Below, in pieces: positions 1 through 7,131 of a stretch of 13,904 nt of DNA; the stretch's first letter is position 1, and each line of letters opens with the position of its first letter. The DNA comes from Rhodocyclales bacterium. GTDB taxonomy: Bacteria; Pseudomonadota; Gammaproteobacteria; Burkholderiales; Rhodocyclaceae. The notes beneath the pieces are model-generated. The model saw only the letters and a program-made list of their open reading frames with translations. It made no database searches and was not told the origin of the DNA. Location: the NCBI GenBank assembly GCA_021286885.1, contig JAJTBM010000040.1, positions 1 through 13,904 on the forward strand. The letters run 5' to 3'. Made by a program: the position numbers and the translations under genes.

Positions 1-160
1 TGGCGATCTGCCCCAGGTAGGGAATGCTGCCGATCAGAACCAGCACTAGCCAGTAGCCAAACACCAGAAAGGTGAGCAGGGCGGGGTTCTTGCGCCACAG
101 GGCGAAGGCGTCGCGCACCCAGTGCCAGCCGTGGCGGGCAGGAAGAATATGGGCCTGCAT
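1..160 (-). CDS. BPSS1780-like membrane protein, C-terminal part outside window
   Basis: The first 53 codons of a minus-strand gene are present, and the rest lies beyond the left edge. The protein begins MQAHILPARHGWHWVRDAF and continues into a hydrophobic stretch (LLTFLVFGYWLVLVLIGSIP). An N-terminal 'PARHGW-W---aF-L--kNP' segment before a first membrane helix with a 'IP-lG' end is typical of the BPSS1780 family of small betaproteobacterial membrane proteins, whose function is unknown. The ATG at 158-160 is 4 nt after the stop of the upstream gene, and a GAGG at the end of that gene could serve as its ribosome binding site, so the two are probably translationally coupled. The two proteins look like tandem paralogues. 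Family assignment rests on the N-terminus only. Confidence 0.7.
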   Translation of the reverse strand, partial: MQAHILPARHGWHWVRDAFALWRKNPALLTFLVFGYWLVLVLIGSIPYLGQIA

Positions 161-164
161 GGGT

Positions 165-923
165 TCAGCCCTCGGTGGGGAACACGTCCCGGTAGGAGGC
201 ATACACGGTGCCGGCGAGTACCGGGATCAGCACCAGCACCCCCAGCCCGGCGGGGATCATGGCCACCCAGATCAGCACGTAGATCAGGATGCCCAGGAAG
301 GCGAAGGCGCCAAAGTTGTTGAAGCAGGCCTGGAGCGAGAGCTTCATCGCATCCAGCGGCGGGGTGGCACGCAGCACCACCAGAGGCGCGGCAAACCACA
401 GGGCGGTGATGAGCAGCACCCACAGCACGGTGAAGATCACGCTGCCCAGCAGCACTGCGCTGATGACGGTGAGCCCCAGCCCGTGCAGCAGGCCCAGAAT
501 GTAGCCGGTGAGCAGCGCGCCGCCACTCACCATCACCGAGATCAACCCAGCCAGCAGCCCGCCCAGCAGGTAGAAAACCCCCACCAGGGCCAGGTTGCCC
601 GCATGGGTGCGTAGCCCGGCAAACAGGTGTTCGATGCGCAGGGATTGGCCCTGATGTTGGGCATGGCAGCCGAGCACCATGCCGGCCACCATCACCGGAA
701 AGCCCAGCAGCACCACGGCCCAACCGAGCACCGGCACCAGGCCGAGGATGAACAGCATCAGAAAGAAAATGGTGCTGATCGCCAGCCATACGGCGGGGGC
801 GCCCAGGAAGTTTTTCCAGCCATCCTGCAGCCAGTGCAGGCTGGCGATGGTGGAGACATGCCGGGGCTTGGGGTGGCGGGCGGCGTTATGGGGGTGGAAG
901 GCCGGCGGGGGCGCTGCGCTCAT
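165..923 (-). CDS. BPSS1780 family membrane protein
   Basis: This gene encodes 252 residues. After a hydrophilic Pro/His-rich N-terminus (1-25) comes the motif LHWLQDGWKNFLGAP, then roughly five to six membrane segments at about 43-62, 66-86, 109-131, 150-180 and 205-240. The segment GMVLGCHAQHQGQSLRIEHLF and the following glycine-rich 'GNLALVGVFYLLGGLLAG' helix match the BPSS1780-type pattern. It probably sits in the inner membrane; no enzymatic residue is evident and the function is unknown. I chose the ATG at 923. A TTG 15 codons upstream (968) is in frame but adds an unlikely His-rich extension, and neither start has a strong ribosome binding site. The next gene begins 4 nt after its stop. 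The gene follows thrB on the same strand across about 120 bp that contain a hairpin. Confidence 0.8.
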   Translation of the reverse strand: MSAAPPPAFHPHNAARHPKPRHVSTIASLHWLQDGWKNFLGAPAVWLAISTIFFLMLFILGLVPVLGWAVVLLGFPVMVAGMVLGCHAQHQGQSLRIEHLFAGLRTHAGNLALVGVFYLLGGLLAGLISVMVSGGALLTGYILGLLHGLGLTVISAVLLGSVIFTVLWVLLITALWFAAPLVVLRATPPLDAMKLSLQACFNNFGAFAFLGILIYVLIWVAMIPAGLGVLVLIPVLAGTVYASYRDVFPTEG

Positions 924-992
924 GGTATTGGGGTGAAACGGGTGATGATTCAGGATGTTGCGCTGCAACCAGCGTGCGTCGAATGCTAGCCG

Positions 993-1026
993 GATCCGGC
1001 CCGGACTTCAAATCCGGGGGCGGATC
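993..1026. repeat. Hairpin resembling the anticodon arm of tRNA-Sec
   Basis: The arms CCCGGA (1000-1005) and TCCGGG (1013-1018) flank a 7-nt loop, CTTCAAA. Outside them GATCCG (993-998) pairs with CGGATC (1021-1026), with G999 facing G1019-G1020 as a small internal loop. This gives about 12 bp of stem. The inner 13 nt, GGACTTCAAATCC on the plus strand, equal the anticodon stem-loop of E. coli selC with its UCA anticodon. No T-arm (GGTTCGA) follows, so this is not a complete tRNA gene. It starts 22 bp beyond the thrB stop and may act as an RNA 3'-end stabiliser or terminator, although no T-run follows it on either strand. It could also be a selC fragment or chance. Confidence 0.6.
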
Positions 1027-1047
1027 GGGCAGCAGGAAAGACAGGGG

Positions 1048-1995
1048 TCAGCCGGGCAGGGCGGGAAGTGCGTGGGCCTGGGCACGCAGGGCCAGAATGC
1101 GCCGGTATTCGTTGGGGTCTTTGACCAGCACCAGTTCGCCGCTGCGCGGGCGGTGGAAGTCTTCGAGCCGGGAGAGCCAGAAGCGCAGGGCCGCCGCCCG
1201 CAGCATGGCCGGCCAGGCGGCCCGCTCGGCGGCGGTGAAGGGGCGCGAGGCGGCGTAGCTGGAGAGGAAGACCGTGCTGCGTTCGGCATCCAGCGCGCCA
1301 TCCGGCAGGGCGCACCAGTCGTTGAGGGTCACGGCCACGTCAAACAGCAGCGCATCGCGTCCGGCGAAGTAGAAGTCGATCACCCCACCGATGAACTCCC
1401 CGTCCCACAGCACGTTGTCGCGGAACAGGTCGGCGTGGATCACCCCCTGGGGCAGGGCGGCCAGGTCGAAACCAGCCTGGAAGGCCATCTCGGCATCGAG
1501 TTCGGCCTGTTCTTCAGGGCTCAGCTGGGGGCGGATGCGGGCGGCGCATTCCTGGCGCCATTCGGCACCCCGGGGGTTGGCCTGGCGCCGGCCAAAAGAG
1601 CTGCCGGCCAGATGCAGCCCGGCCAGCATGCTGCCCATGCGGGCGCAATGGGCGGGGCTGGGGTCCATGACTGAACGGCCTGCCAGCCGGCTGACCAGCA
1701 CGGCGGGCTTGCCCGAGAGGGTGCCCAAGTACTCGTTGTCCCGGTTGGCGATGGGCGCGGGCACGGGCAGGCCGTGGCGCGCCAGATGGGCCATCAGGTG
1801 CAGGTAAAAGGGCAGCTCCGCCCGGGGCATGGTCTCGAACAGGGTGAGCACATACCGACCCAGGCTGGTGGTCGCAAAGAAGTTGCTGTTCTGCACACCG
1901 GCCGAGATCCCCTGGAGGTTTTCCAGCTGGCCGATGGCGTAATTCTTGAGCCAATCCGCGAGGTCGGCTTCGGTGACGGGGGTGAATACAGACAT
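1048..1995 (-). CDS. thrB: Homoserine kinase (APH-fold type)
   Basis: The gene encodes 315 residues, the usual length for the ThrB form with an aminoglycoside-phosphotransferase fold found in proteobacteria. The enzyme uses ATP to convert L-homoserine to O-phospho-L-homoserine in the cytoplasm, the step before threonine synthase. The N-terminus MSVFTPVTEADL is characteristic, followed by the nucleotide-binding region GISAGVQNSNFF (29-40). The catalytic Brenner motif is HADLFRDN (H187, D189, N194), and the metal-binding aspartate is D207 in GGVIDFYFAG. I chose the ATG at 1995 rather than the TTG at 2004, because family members start M-S/A-V-F-T; an AGG lies about 12-15 nt upstream. The gene lies 51 bp after the FHA gene, so read-through from the signalling genes is possible, but its job is ordinary amino-acid biosynthesis. 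I see no sign of decay. Confidence 0.95.
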   Translation of the reverse strand: MSVFTPVTEADLADWLKNYAIGQLENLQGISAGVQNSNFFATTSLGRYVLTLFETMPRAELPFYLHLMAHLARHGLPVPAPIANRDNEYLGTLSGKPAVLVSRLAGRSVMDPSPAHCARMGSMLAGLHLAGSSFGRRQANPRGAEWRQECAARIRPQLSPEEQAELDAEMAFQAGFDLAALPQGVIHADLFRDNVLWDGEFIGGVIDFYFAGRDALLFDVAVTLNDWCALPDGALDAERSTVFLSSYAASRPFTAAERAAWPAMLRAAALRFWLSRLEDFHRPRSGELVLVKDPNEYRRILALRAQAHALPALPG

Positions 1996-2046
1996 GGGGC
2001 GCAAGCTTACCTGAAAGTGCCTGGCCTCGGGCTGCCCGGGGCGGGT

Positions 2047-3003
2047 TCAGGCGGGCGGGGGCTGGAAGGCGCTTTCTTCGTGCTCGCCCTTGAACACCCG
2101 AAACGGATGGGCACCAAACCGCAGTTCGCCCCGCCGCCGCTCCAGCAGCAGCAAGTCGCTGGGGCGTTCGTCCAGACTGCGGTGCACCTGCTGGCGTGCG
2201 CGAAAGATTTGAATGTTCAGATAGGGCTCGTCCACCCCCAGCATGCGGGCCAGTTCATCCATGGCCAGCCAGCCCTGGCTGGAGGCGTCCAGCCCCCGTT
2301 GGGCATCTTCAAGGCGCTGGCGGGCGAGGGTGAGCAGCATGTAGTGGTGGATGCGCTCTCCCAGATCCCGCCGTTCATTTCCCAGAACGAGGTGCAGGGT
2401 GGTGTGTTCTTCATTCTGACTGAGCCGGAATTCAAACAGCGGGGCAGCGCCGGGGCTGCGCTCCAGGTGCAGTTGCTGGGTGGCGCCCAGGTCCAGGCCC
2501 AGCACGAACTCCCAGCGCTCGTCGGCCAGGGTGATCCAGTCGCCGTCGGCCAGGGGGCGGCTGCCTTCCAGCCCATCCAATACCCAGCTGTTCTGGGTGG
2601 CGTACAAATTGGCTTCGGCGGCGTTTTCCTGGGGGAGCAGGTTTTCACCCGGGCTGAGGGGGATGCAGCGCAGGCTGCCGTCCAGCGCAAACAGGCAGAC
2701 TTCAGGGGGCGTCAGATCCACCACCAGCCAGCTGCAATCGGGCTGGGTGCCAAAGTGCAGGGTATTGCCCTCTTGCAGGGGCACCCAGCAGCCGCTTTCG
2801 GGGCGTTGGCCGTTGATGAGGGTTCCGTTGCGGCTTTGGTCGCACAGCTCCCAGGTGGCACCTGTCCAGCGCACCAGGGCGTGGATCTTGGAAATGTCGG
2901 GCGCAGCGAGGGTCGTGAGACAGGAGGCCGGGTGGCGGCCAAAGGTGTGGATGGGCCTCAGCATCAAGGCCTGCATGGAGTGGGGGTTGTACAGGATGGC
3001 CAT
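2047..3003 (-). CDS. FHA-domain protein with probable C-terminal winged helix
   Basis: The gene encodes 318 residues. An FHA domain occupies about 10-95, with the phosphothreonine-binding signature intact: G22-R23-H24, S38 and H41 in DISKIHALV, N59-G60-T61, and N64-G65. Such domains bind phosphothreonine peptides, here presumably on the Ser/Thr kinase fusion whose gene ends 27 nt upstream, or on its substrates. Residues about 110-200 form a beta-rich middle region of no recognised family. Residues about 205-318 are helical (YMLLTLARQRLEDA, then WLAMDELARMLGVDE, then IQIFRARQQVHRSL) and end in LLLERRRGELRFG, which reads like an OmpR/SARP-type winged helix with its terminal beta hairpin. That part is an inference from pattern and needs a structure prediction. 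No membrane segment is present. The likely role is a cytoplasmic effector, possibly a DNA-binding regulator, of Ser/Thr phosphorylation. Confidence 0.85.
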   Translation of the reverse strand: MAILYNPHSMQALMLRPIHTFGRHPASCLTTLAAPDISKIHALVRWTGATWELCDQSRNGTLINGQRPESGCWVPLQEGNTLHFGTQPDCSWLVVDLTPPEVCLFALDGSLRCIPLSPGENLLPQENAAEANLYATQNSWVLDGLEGSRPLADGDWITLADERWEFVLGLDLGATQQLHLERSPGAAPLFEFRLSQNEEHTTLHLVLGNERRDLGERIHHYMLLTLARQRLEDAQRGLDASSQGWLAMDELARMLGVDEPYLNIQIFRARQQVHRSLDERPSDLLLLERRRGELRFGAHPFRVFKGEHEESAFQPPPA

Positions 3004-3030
3004 GGGCGTCTTTCTGAGCCGTGTTTAGCT

Positions 3031-6000
3031 TTAGCCCACCTGTTCGGGGGCGTGGGCCTGGAGCAGCGCCCAGGCGGCATCTGCGCTGCGTTGCTTGCCG
3101 CCGTCCAGGGCCGTCTGGTGGGCGGCAAGAAGTACCGGGCCTGCTGCAGATGTTTGCCCCTGGGCCAGCAGGCAGCGGGCCTTGAGGATGAGCAGTTCGC
3201 TGTGATGCAGCCCTTCTTGTAGTTCGGTGACCAGCGCCAGGGCGGTTTCAAGCCGTGTCAGGGCTTCTGCCCAGCGCCCGGCCTGCATCAGGTTTTGAAT
3301 GCCGAAGGCCCGGTAGTAGGTTTGGCAGTAGCGACAGCCCATGTCCCACAGGGTTTGGATGGCGCTATCGGCAGGGGGAAGCTCTCCGGTGCTCCAGCAA
3401 CGGATGATGAAGGCGTAGCCGATGAAGGCCGGGAGTCCGTACTGGTGGGCCAGGGTCAGGAGTTCGTCGCAGGTGCTGCGGGCATGGGCGGCGTCGTCGC
3501 GCCCCTGGTAGGCCAGGGCCAGGTAGAGCAGGGCGATCCCCAGGGAGGGAATGTGGTCGATTTGGCGGGCGCGGGCAACGGCCTCCAGGGAGTCCGTCAG
3601 GGCGGCCTGATCCTCGCCCCGGCCCCAGCGTACCAGCCCCCGGGTGGCGAGGGCCCAGACCCGGGTATCAAAACCGAAGTCAGCCGCGTGGTGGGCATGG
3701 AGGGCGTCGGTGTGGGCGGCGAGGGCGCGCCCTAGGGCGCGTTCGGCCTGGTCGAAATGGCCTTCCGAGAAGTGGGCCAGCCCCAGCCACAGTTGGGCAG
3801 CAACGGTTTCTTCGGGGGCTTCCAGGGCGAGTTTTTCCAGCTCTTGGGCGAGCCGCATGACCTCCCCCCGGGCGCTGGCCACGTGGTAGTAGGTGAGGGG
3901 CGACCAGAGGTGGCGCGCCCGGAGGGTGGGCGACAGGGCGCCGCTCAGCAGGGATTCGGCTTCCCGCATCTGGCTGGCCACCTGGGCGTGGGCCCAGCCG
4001 TGTTTGTTCATCAGCGCCTGGGTGACGTAAGCATGCACTTCCAGGCGGGCCGGGGCGGCCAGATGCGGGGGGAGCGCATCCAGCCAGCCCTGGACCTGGG
4101 GTGCGTAGGCCAGGGTTGCGTCATTGAGGGAGCGCAGCTGGGTGATGCGCAACTGGGCCAGCCCCAGGGGGAGGGCGTCTTCCAGCAGGCCAGCCTGGCT
4201 GTAGTGGTGGGCGATGAGGCCCGGGGCTTCATCCACCCGGGCGGGGTAGAGCTGGCGCATGCAGCGGGCGACCACGGCATGTTGCCGGGTGCGCTGGGCT
4301 TCCAGCATGTGGGCGTAGGCGGTGTCGCAAATCAGGGCGTGACGGAAGACGTAGCGCCGCCCGTCGTCCAGCGGGGCGATGAGGTCGGCCTCCAGCAGAA
4401 TCTGCAAGCCCTGCTCCAGGGCCAGTCCGCTACCCGTGGTGCAGGCCTGGAGCAGGGCCAGGTCGAACTCCCGGCCCAAGGTGGCGGCCCAGTGGATCAC
4501 GGGGCGCGCCGGCCCCAGGTGTTCGAAGCGGCTATCCAGGGAGTCCCGCAGGGTGACGGGGATGTGCGCCAGAGGGGCGCCGGGGCGGCAGTGCCAGATG
4601 CCGTCCCGCAGCTCCAGGCTTTGTTCGAGCAGCATCCGGGCAAGTTCGAGGATGAACAGGGGGATGCCGTCGGTGCGTGCCGCGATCTGCTCCACCACTT
4701 CATCGGCCAGGACGCGGGGCGCCAGGGCCTGGCGTACCAGTTGGGCAGCATCCTGGTTGCCCAGGCGGGGCAGCTCCAGCACCTGGAGGGCCAGCGTGGC
4801 GGGTTGTACCCAATGGGGGCGGGCACTGAGTACGAGCAGGATGCGGGCACTGCGCAGGCTGGTGGCGACATGCTCCAGCCATTCGAGGGTGGCCGCATCG
4901 GCCCAATGGAGGTCTTCCACCATCAACAGCAGGGGGGCGCTTTGGGCCTGCCAGCGCAGCCACTGGAGAATGCTTTCCACCAGCAAGCGTTTTTGCAGGG
5001 CGGGAGAGGCCGAGCTGGGGCGCCCGGGGGGCAGGCCGAGCCACACGCACAGGATGGGCAGCACCCGTTCCGTTTCGCAGCCGGCTGCGTGCAGGTGTTG
5101 GGTGAGGCGTGCGATTTGCTGGGCGGGGCTCTCTTGGGGGCCGAGTTGATCGTGCAGCAGGGCGAGCAGGGGGGCGAGGGCGCTGTGTTCCAGTTCGGGC
5201 AGGGCCCGGGCCCACAGGCAGCGCCCGCCCTGGGCTTGAACGTGGTGCTGCAGGGCGGTGGCGAGACAGGATTTGCCCACCCCGGCTTCGCCGCGCAGCA
5301 GCCATGTGCTGCCGCTGCCATGTTCCACCTGGGCCCAGGCGTGGGTGAGGGCGGCCAGTTGGGTTTCCCGACCAATGCAGTGCTGGTGCCAGGCGTCCAT
5401 CCCGTGCTGTGTTTCGAGGGCGTGCAGGGTGTCCGTTCGCATCCGGAAGGCGGGGATGCTTGCGTCGTCGGCACGCCCCAGGGGCGCGACGGGTTCAAAA
5501 CGAACGCGTCCTTGCAGGCGCTGGCAAAAACTCTCGGATGCGAGCACCTGGCCGGCCTCGGCGGCGTTCTCCATCAGCAGGGCCATATTCAGGGCGCTGC
5601 CCGGCGAGACTTCGTGGGGATGCACCAGCACCAGTCCCGTATGGGCGCCGATGCGCAGCTCCAGGCGGGCGCCCAGGGCCCGGGCCCGGGGCTGAAAGTC
5701 GGCTTCCAGGCGGTGCAGCATTTCGCCTGCAGCCAGGGCGGCGAGCCGGGCATCGCTTTCGGTGCTGCGCGGATAGCCAAAGATGAGGCTGAAACGGTTG
5801 CCCAGGGAGCCCAGGAGCGTGGCGCCCCGTTGCTGGGCCCGTTCCTGCAGCCCCAGGGAGGCATCGCGCAGCAGGTGTTCTTGTTGCTCGAAGCCCGCCG
5901 GCCCGTGGCAGCCGCCGTCGGTGCCAGCCCAGAGGGTCAAGCCGCAGCACAACAGGGTGGCCTGGCGTTTCTCGCCCGTGGGCGGATGGGGCGTGAGGGT

Positions 6001-6924
6001 CTGGGTAGCGATCAGGCCGCTGCCCGGTAGGGGAGGGGGGCTGCTGAGTCCTACCAGATCGTCCAGACGCAGGCGCGTGAGCTCGTGCAGCAGCGCCTGG
6101 GCTGAGGTCGCACGTTCGCTCCAGCGCTTGCGCAAGGCCTTGCGCAGCAGGGCCCCCAGGGGGTGGAGCCCAATGGCCCGGGGGAGCGTGAGTTCGTGGG
6201 GAGAGAGTTGCTGGTAGAACACGTCGGCCACCGTGCTGCCTTCCACCAGGGGCCGCCCGAGCAGACATTCGAGAAAAATCAGCGCCCAGGCGTAGAGGTC
6301 GGAGCGGGGGCTGGTGGCTTCTCCCCGGAGTTGTTCAGGTGCGCTGTAGGCGGGGGTGCCCAGACATTCGCTGTCCAGGGTGAGGCTGCGATAACTTTCG
6401 TCCCGGAAGTCGGGCATCAGGGTGCTGATGCCAAAATCCAGCACCTTGGCATGGCCCACCACCCCATAGGTGGCGATCATGATGTTTTCGGGTTTGAGAT
6501 CCCGATGCACGATCCCCGCCTGATGGGCGCAGGCCAGGGCGTCCAGTACCTGCAGCATGAGCCGTCCTGCTTCCAGCGGGTCCAGGGGGCCGTCTTGCAG
6601 CAGTTTTTGGCGCAGGGTGATGCCCGGGACGTGCTCGAACACCGCGTACACCCAGGGCAGGCTTTCCCCCTGATCCAGCAAGTGCACGATATGGGGATGA
6701 TGCAGGGCTGCGCACAGCCGGGTTTCGCGCCGGAAGCGTTCCAGGCGGCGTTGGTCGGCATCGACCCGCACCATTTTGACGGCACGGCGTTCAGCGTTGT
6801 CCTGGCGGGTGGCCAAGTAAACGGTGCCGTAGCTGCCCATGCCCAGAATGTCACCCAGATGGTGATCAGGGATTGCGAGGGGGGGCGGGAGGATGGAGGT
6901 GGGGCGCAGAGAAACGTGAGTCAA
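3031..6924 (-). CDS. Ser/Thr protein kinase / cyclase-like / AAA ATPase fusion (TOMM kinase-cyclase type)
   Basis: This is a cytoplasmic protein of about 1297 residues, close to the length of TOMM-system kinase/cyclase fusions. The kinase domain (about 22-285) is intact: glycine loop GMGSYGTV (28-35), Lys50, HRDLKPEN (140-147), DFG (163-165) and APE (195-197). A class III cyclase-like domain follows (about 320-479; FGYP, IGAHTGLV and a conserved Asn at 446). It has Gly328 and Asn376 where the two metal-binding aspartates belong, so cyclase activity is unlikely. Next is a STAND/AAA-16-type ATPase with Walker A GEAGVGKS (545-552) and Walker B LLLMVEDLHWAD (665-676). The last 400 or so residues are alpha-helical and TPR-like. 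I prefer the TTG start at 6924, with AAGGA 8 nt upstream (6933-6937); a GTG at 6957 adds 11 residues but has no good binding site. The FHA gene follows after 27 nt. No TOMM precursor or cyclodehydratase gene is visible. Confidence 0.9.
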   Translation of the reverse strand: MTHVSLRPTSILPPPLAIPDHHLGDILGMGSYGTVYLATRQDNAERRAVKMVRVDADQRRLERFRRETRLCAALHHPHIVHLLDQGESLPWVYAVFEHVPGITLRQKLLQDGPLDPLEAGRLMLQVLDALACAHQAGIVHRDLKPENIMIATYGVVGHAKVLDFGISTLMPDFRDESYRSLTLDSECLGTPAYSAPEQLRGEATSPRSDLYAWALIFLECLLGRPLVEGSTVADVFYQQLSPHELTLPRAIGLHPLGALLRKALRKRWSERATSAQALLHELTRLRLDDLVGLSSPPPLPGSGLIATQTLTPHPPTGEKRQATLLCCGLTLWAGTDGGCHGPAGFEQQEHLLRDASLGLQERAQQRGATLLGSLGNRFSLIFGYPRSTESDARLAALAAGEMLHRLEADFQPRARALGARLELRIGAHTGLVLVHPHEVSPGSALNMALLMENAAEAGQVLASESFCQRLQGRVRFEPVAPLGRADDASIPAFRMRTDTLHALETQHGMDAWHQHCIGRETQLAALTHAWAQVEHGSGSTWLLRGEAGVGKSCLATALQHHVQAQGGRCLWARALPELEHSALAPLLALLHDQLGPQESPAQQIARLTQHLHAAGCETERVLPILCVWLGLPPGRPSSASPALQKRLLVESILQWLRWQAQSAPLLLMVEDLHWADAATLEWLEHVATSLRSARILLVLSARPHWVQPATLALQVLELPRLGNQDAAQLVRQALAPRVLADEVVEQIAARTDGIPLFILELARMLLEQSLELRDGIWHCRPGAPLAHIPVTLRDSLDSRFEHLGPARPVIHWAATLGREFDLALLQACTTGSGLALEQGLQILLEADLIAPLDDGRRYVFRHALICDTAYAHMLEAQRTRQHAVVARCMRQLYPARVDEAPGLIAHHYSQAGLLEDALPLGLAQLRITQLRSLNDATLAYAPQVQGWLDALPPHLAAPARLEVHAYVTQALMNKHGWAHAQVASQMREAESLLSGALSPTLRARHLWSPLTYYHVASARGEVMRLAQELEKLALEAPEETVAAQLWLGLAHFSEGHFDQAERALGRALAAHTDALHAHHAADFGFDTRVWALATRGLVRWGRGEDQAALTDSLEAVARARQIDHIPSLGIALLYLALAYQGRDDAAHARSTCDELLTLAHQYGLPAFIGYAFIIRCWSTGELPPADSAIQTLWDMGCRYCQTYYRAFGIQNLMQAGRWAEALTRLETALALVTELQEGLHHSELLILKARCLLAQGQTSAAGPVLLAAHQTALDGGKQRSADAAWALLQAHAPEQVG

Positions 6925-7131
6925 ACGGACATTCCTTGGAGCGTATGGGGCGCGCACCGGTGGGTGGGCGTGACCCCTCTAGAGCCATGGGGCCTGTGTT
7001 AGCAGTGAAATGATTTACTATTCATACGATCTGCGATGTTAATTAGAGTTAAGTCCTTTGATTTTCATGGGCTTGGAATGAGCGATCTGCGTAAAACCGC
7101 ACATTTGCATGGGATTTGATGAAAATTCTCA
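6925..7131 (-). promoter_or_regulatory. AT-rich gap with candidate promoter for the kinase fusion gene
   Basis: This 207-bp non-coding gap separates the histidine kinase stop from the kinase-fusion start and is much richer in A/T than the genes around it. On the minus strand a TTAACA (complement of 7037-7042) sits 16 nt before TAGTAA (complement of 7015-7020), a weak sigma70-like pair. A 9-bp direct repeat, CGATCTGCG, occurs at 7027-7035, inside the promoter spacer, and again at 7083-7091. The ribosome binding site AAGGA lies at 6933-6937. The promoter call is tentative, but the gap suggests the kinase-FHA genes can be transcribed separately from the two-component genes. Confidence 0.35.
7027..7091. 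repeat. Pair of 9-bp direct repeats upstream of the kinase gene
   Basis: CGATCTGCG is found exactly at 7027-7035 and 7083-7091, 56 bp apart from start to start. Both copies lie in the non-coding gap and one overlaps the candidate promoter. They could be binding sites for a regulator such as the neighbouring AraC-type response regulator. That link is inference. Confidence 0.5.

Noticed and set aside
960..1050. Complete selenocysteine tRNA gene
   Set aside because: Only the anticodon arm matches. No T-arm consensus follows in the next 60 bases and no acceptor pairing is visible.
1774..3222. 482-codon open frame on the plus strand
   Set aside because: It is antisense across thrB, the FHA gene and the end of the kinase fusion, and has no domain. 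It spans several real genes.
3757..6030. 757-codon open frame on the plus strand
   Set aside because: It is antisense to the kinase fusion, whose frame contains intact kinase and ATPase motifs. The plus-strand product is Gly/Gln/Ala-rich with no recognisable domain, as expected from GC-rich codon bias.
6922..6933. Tiny ATG-TCC-GTT-TGA frame overlapping the kinase TTG start
   Set aside because: The ribosome binding site AAGGA directly touches this ATG with no spacing, so it is unlikely to be translated. It was considered as translational coupling and dropped.
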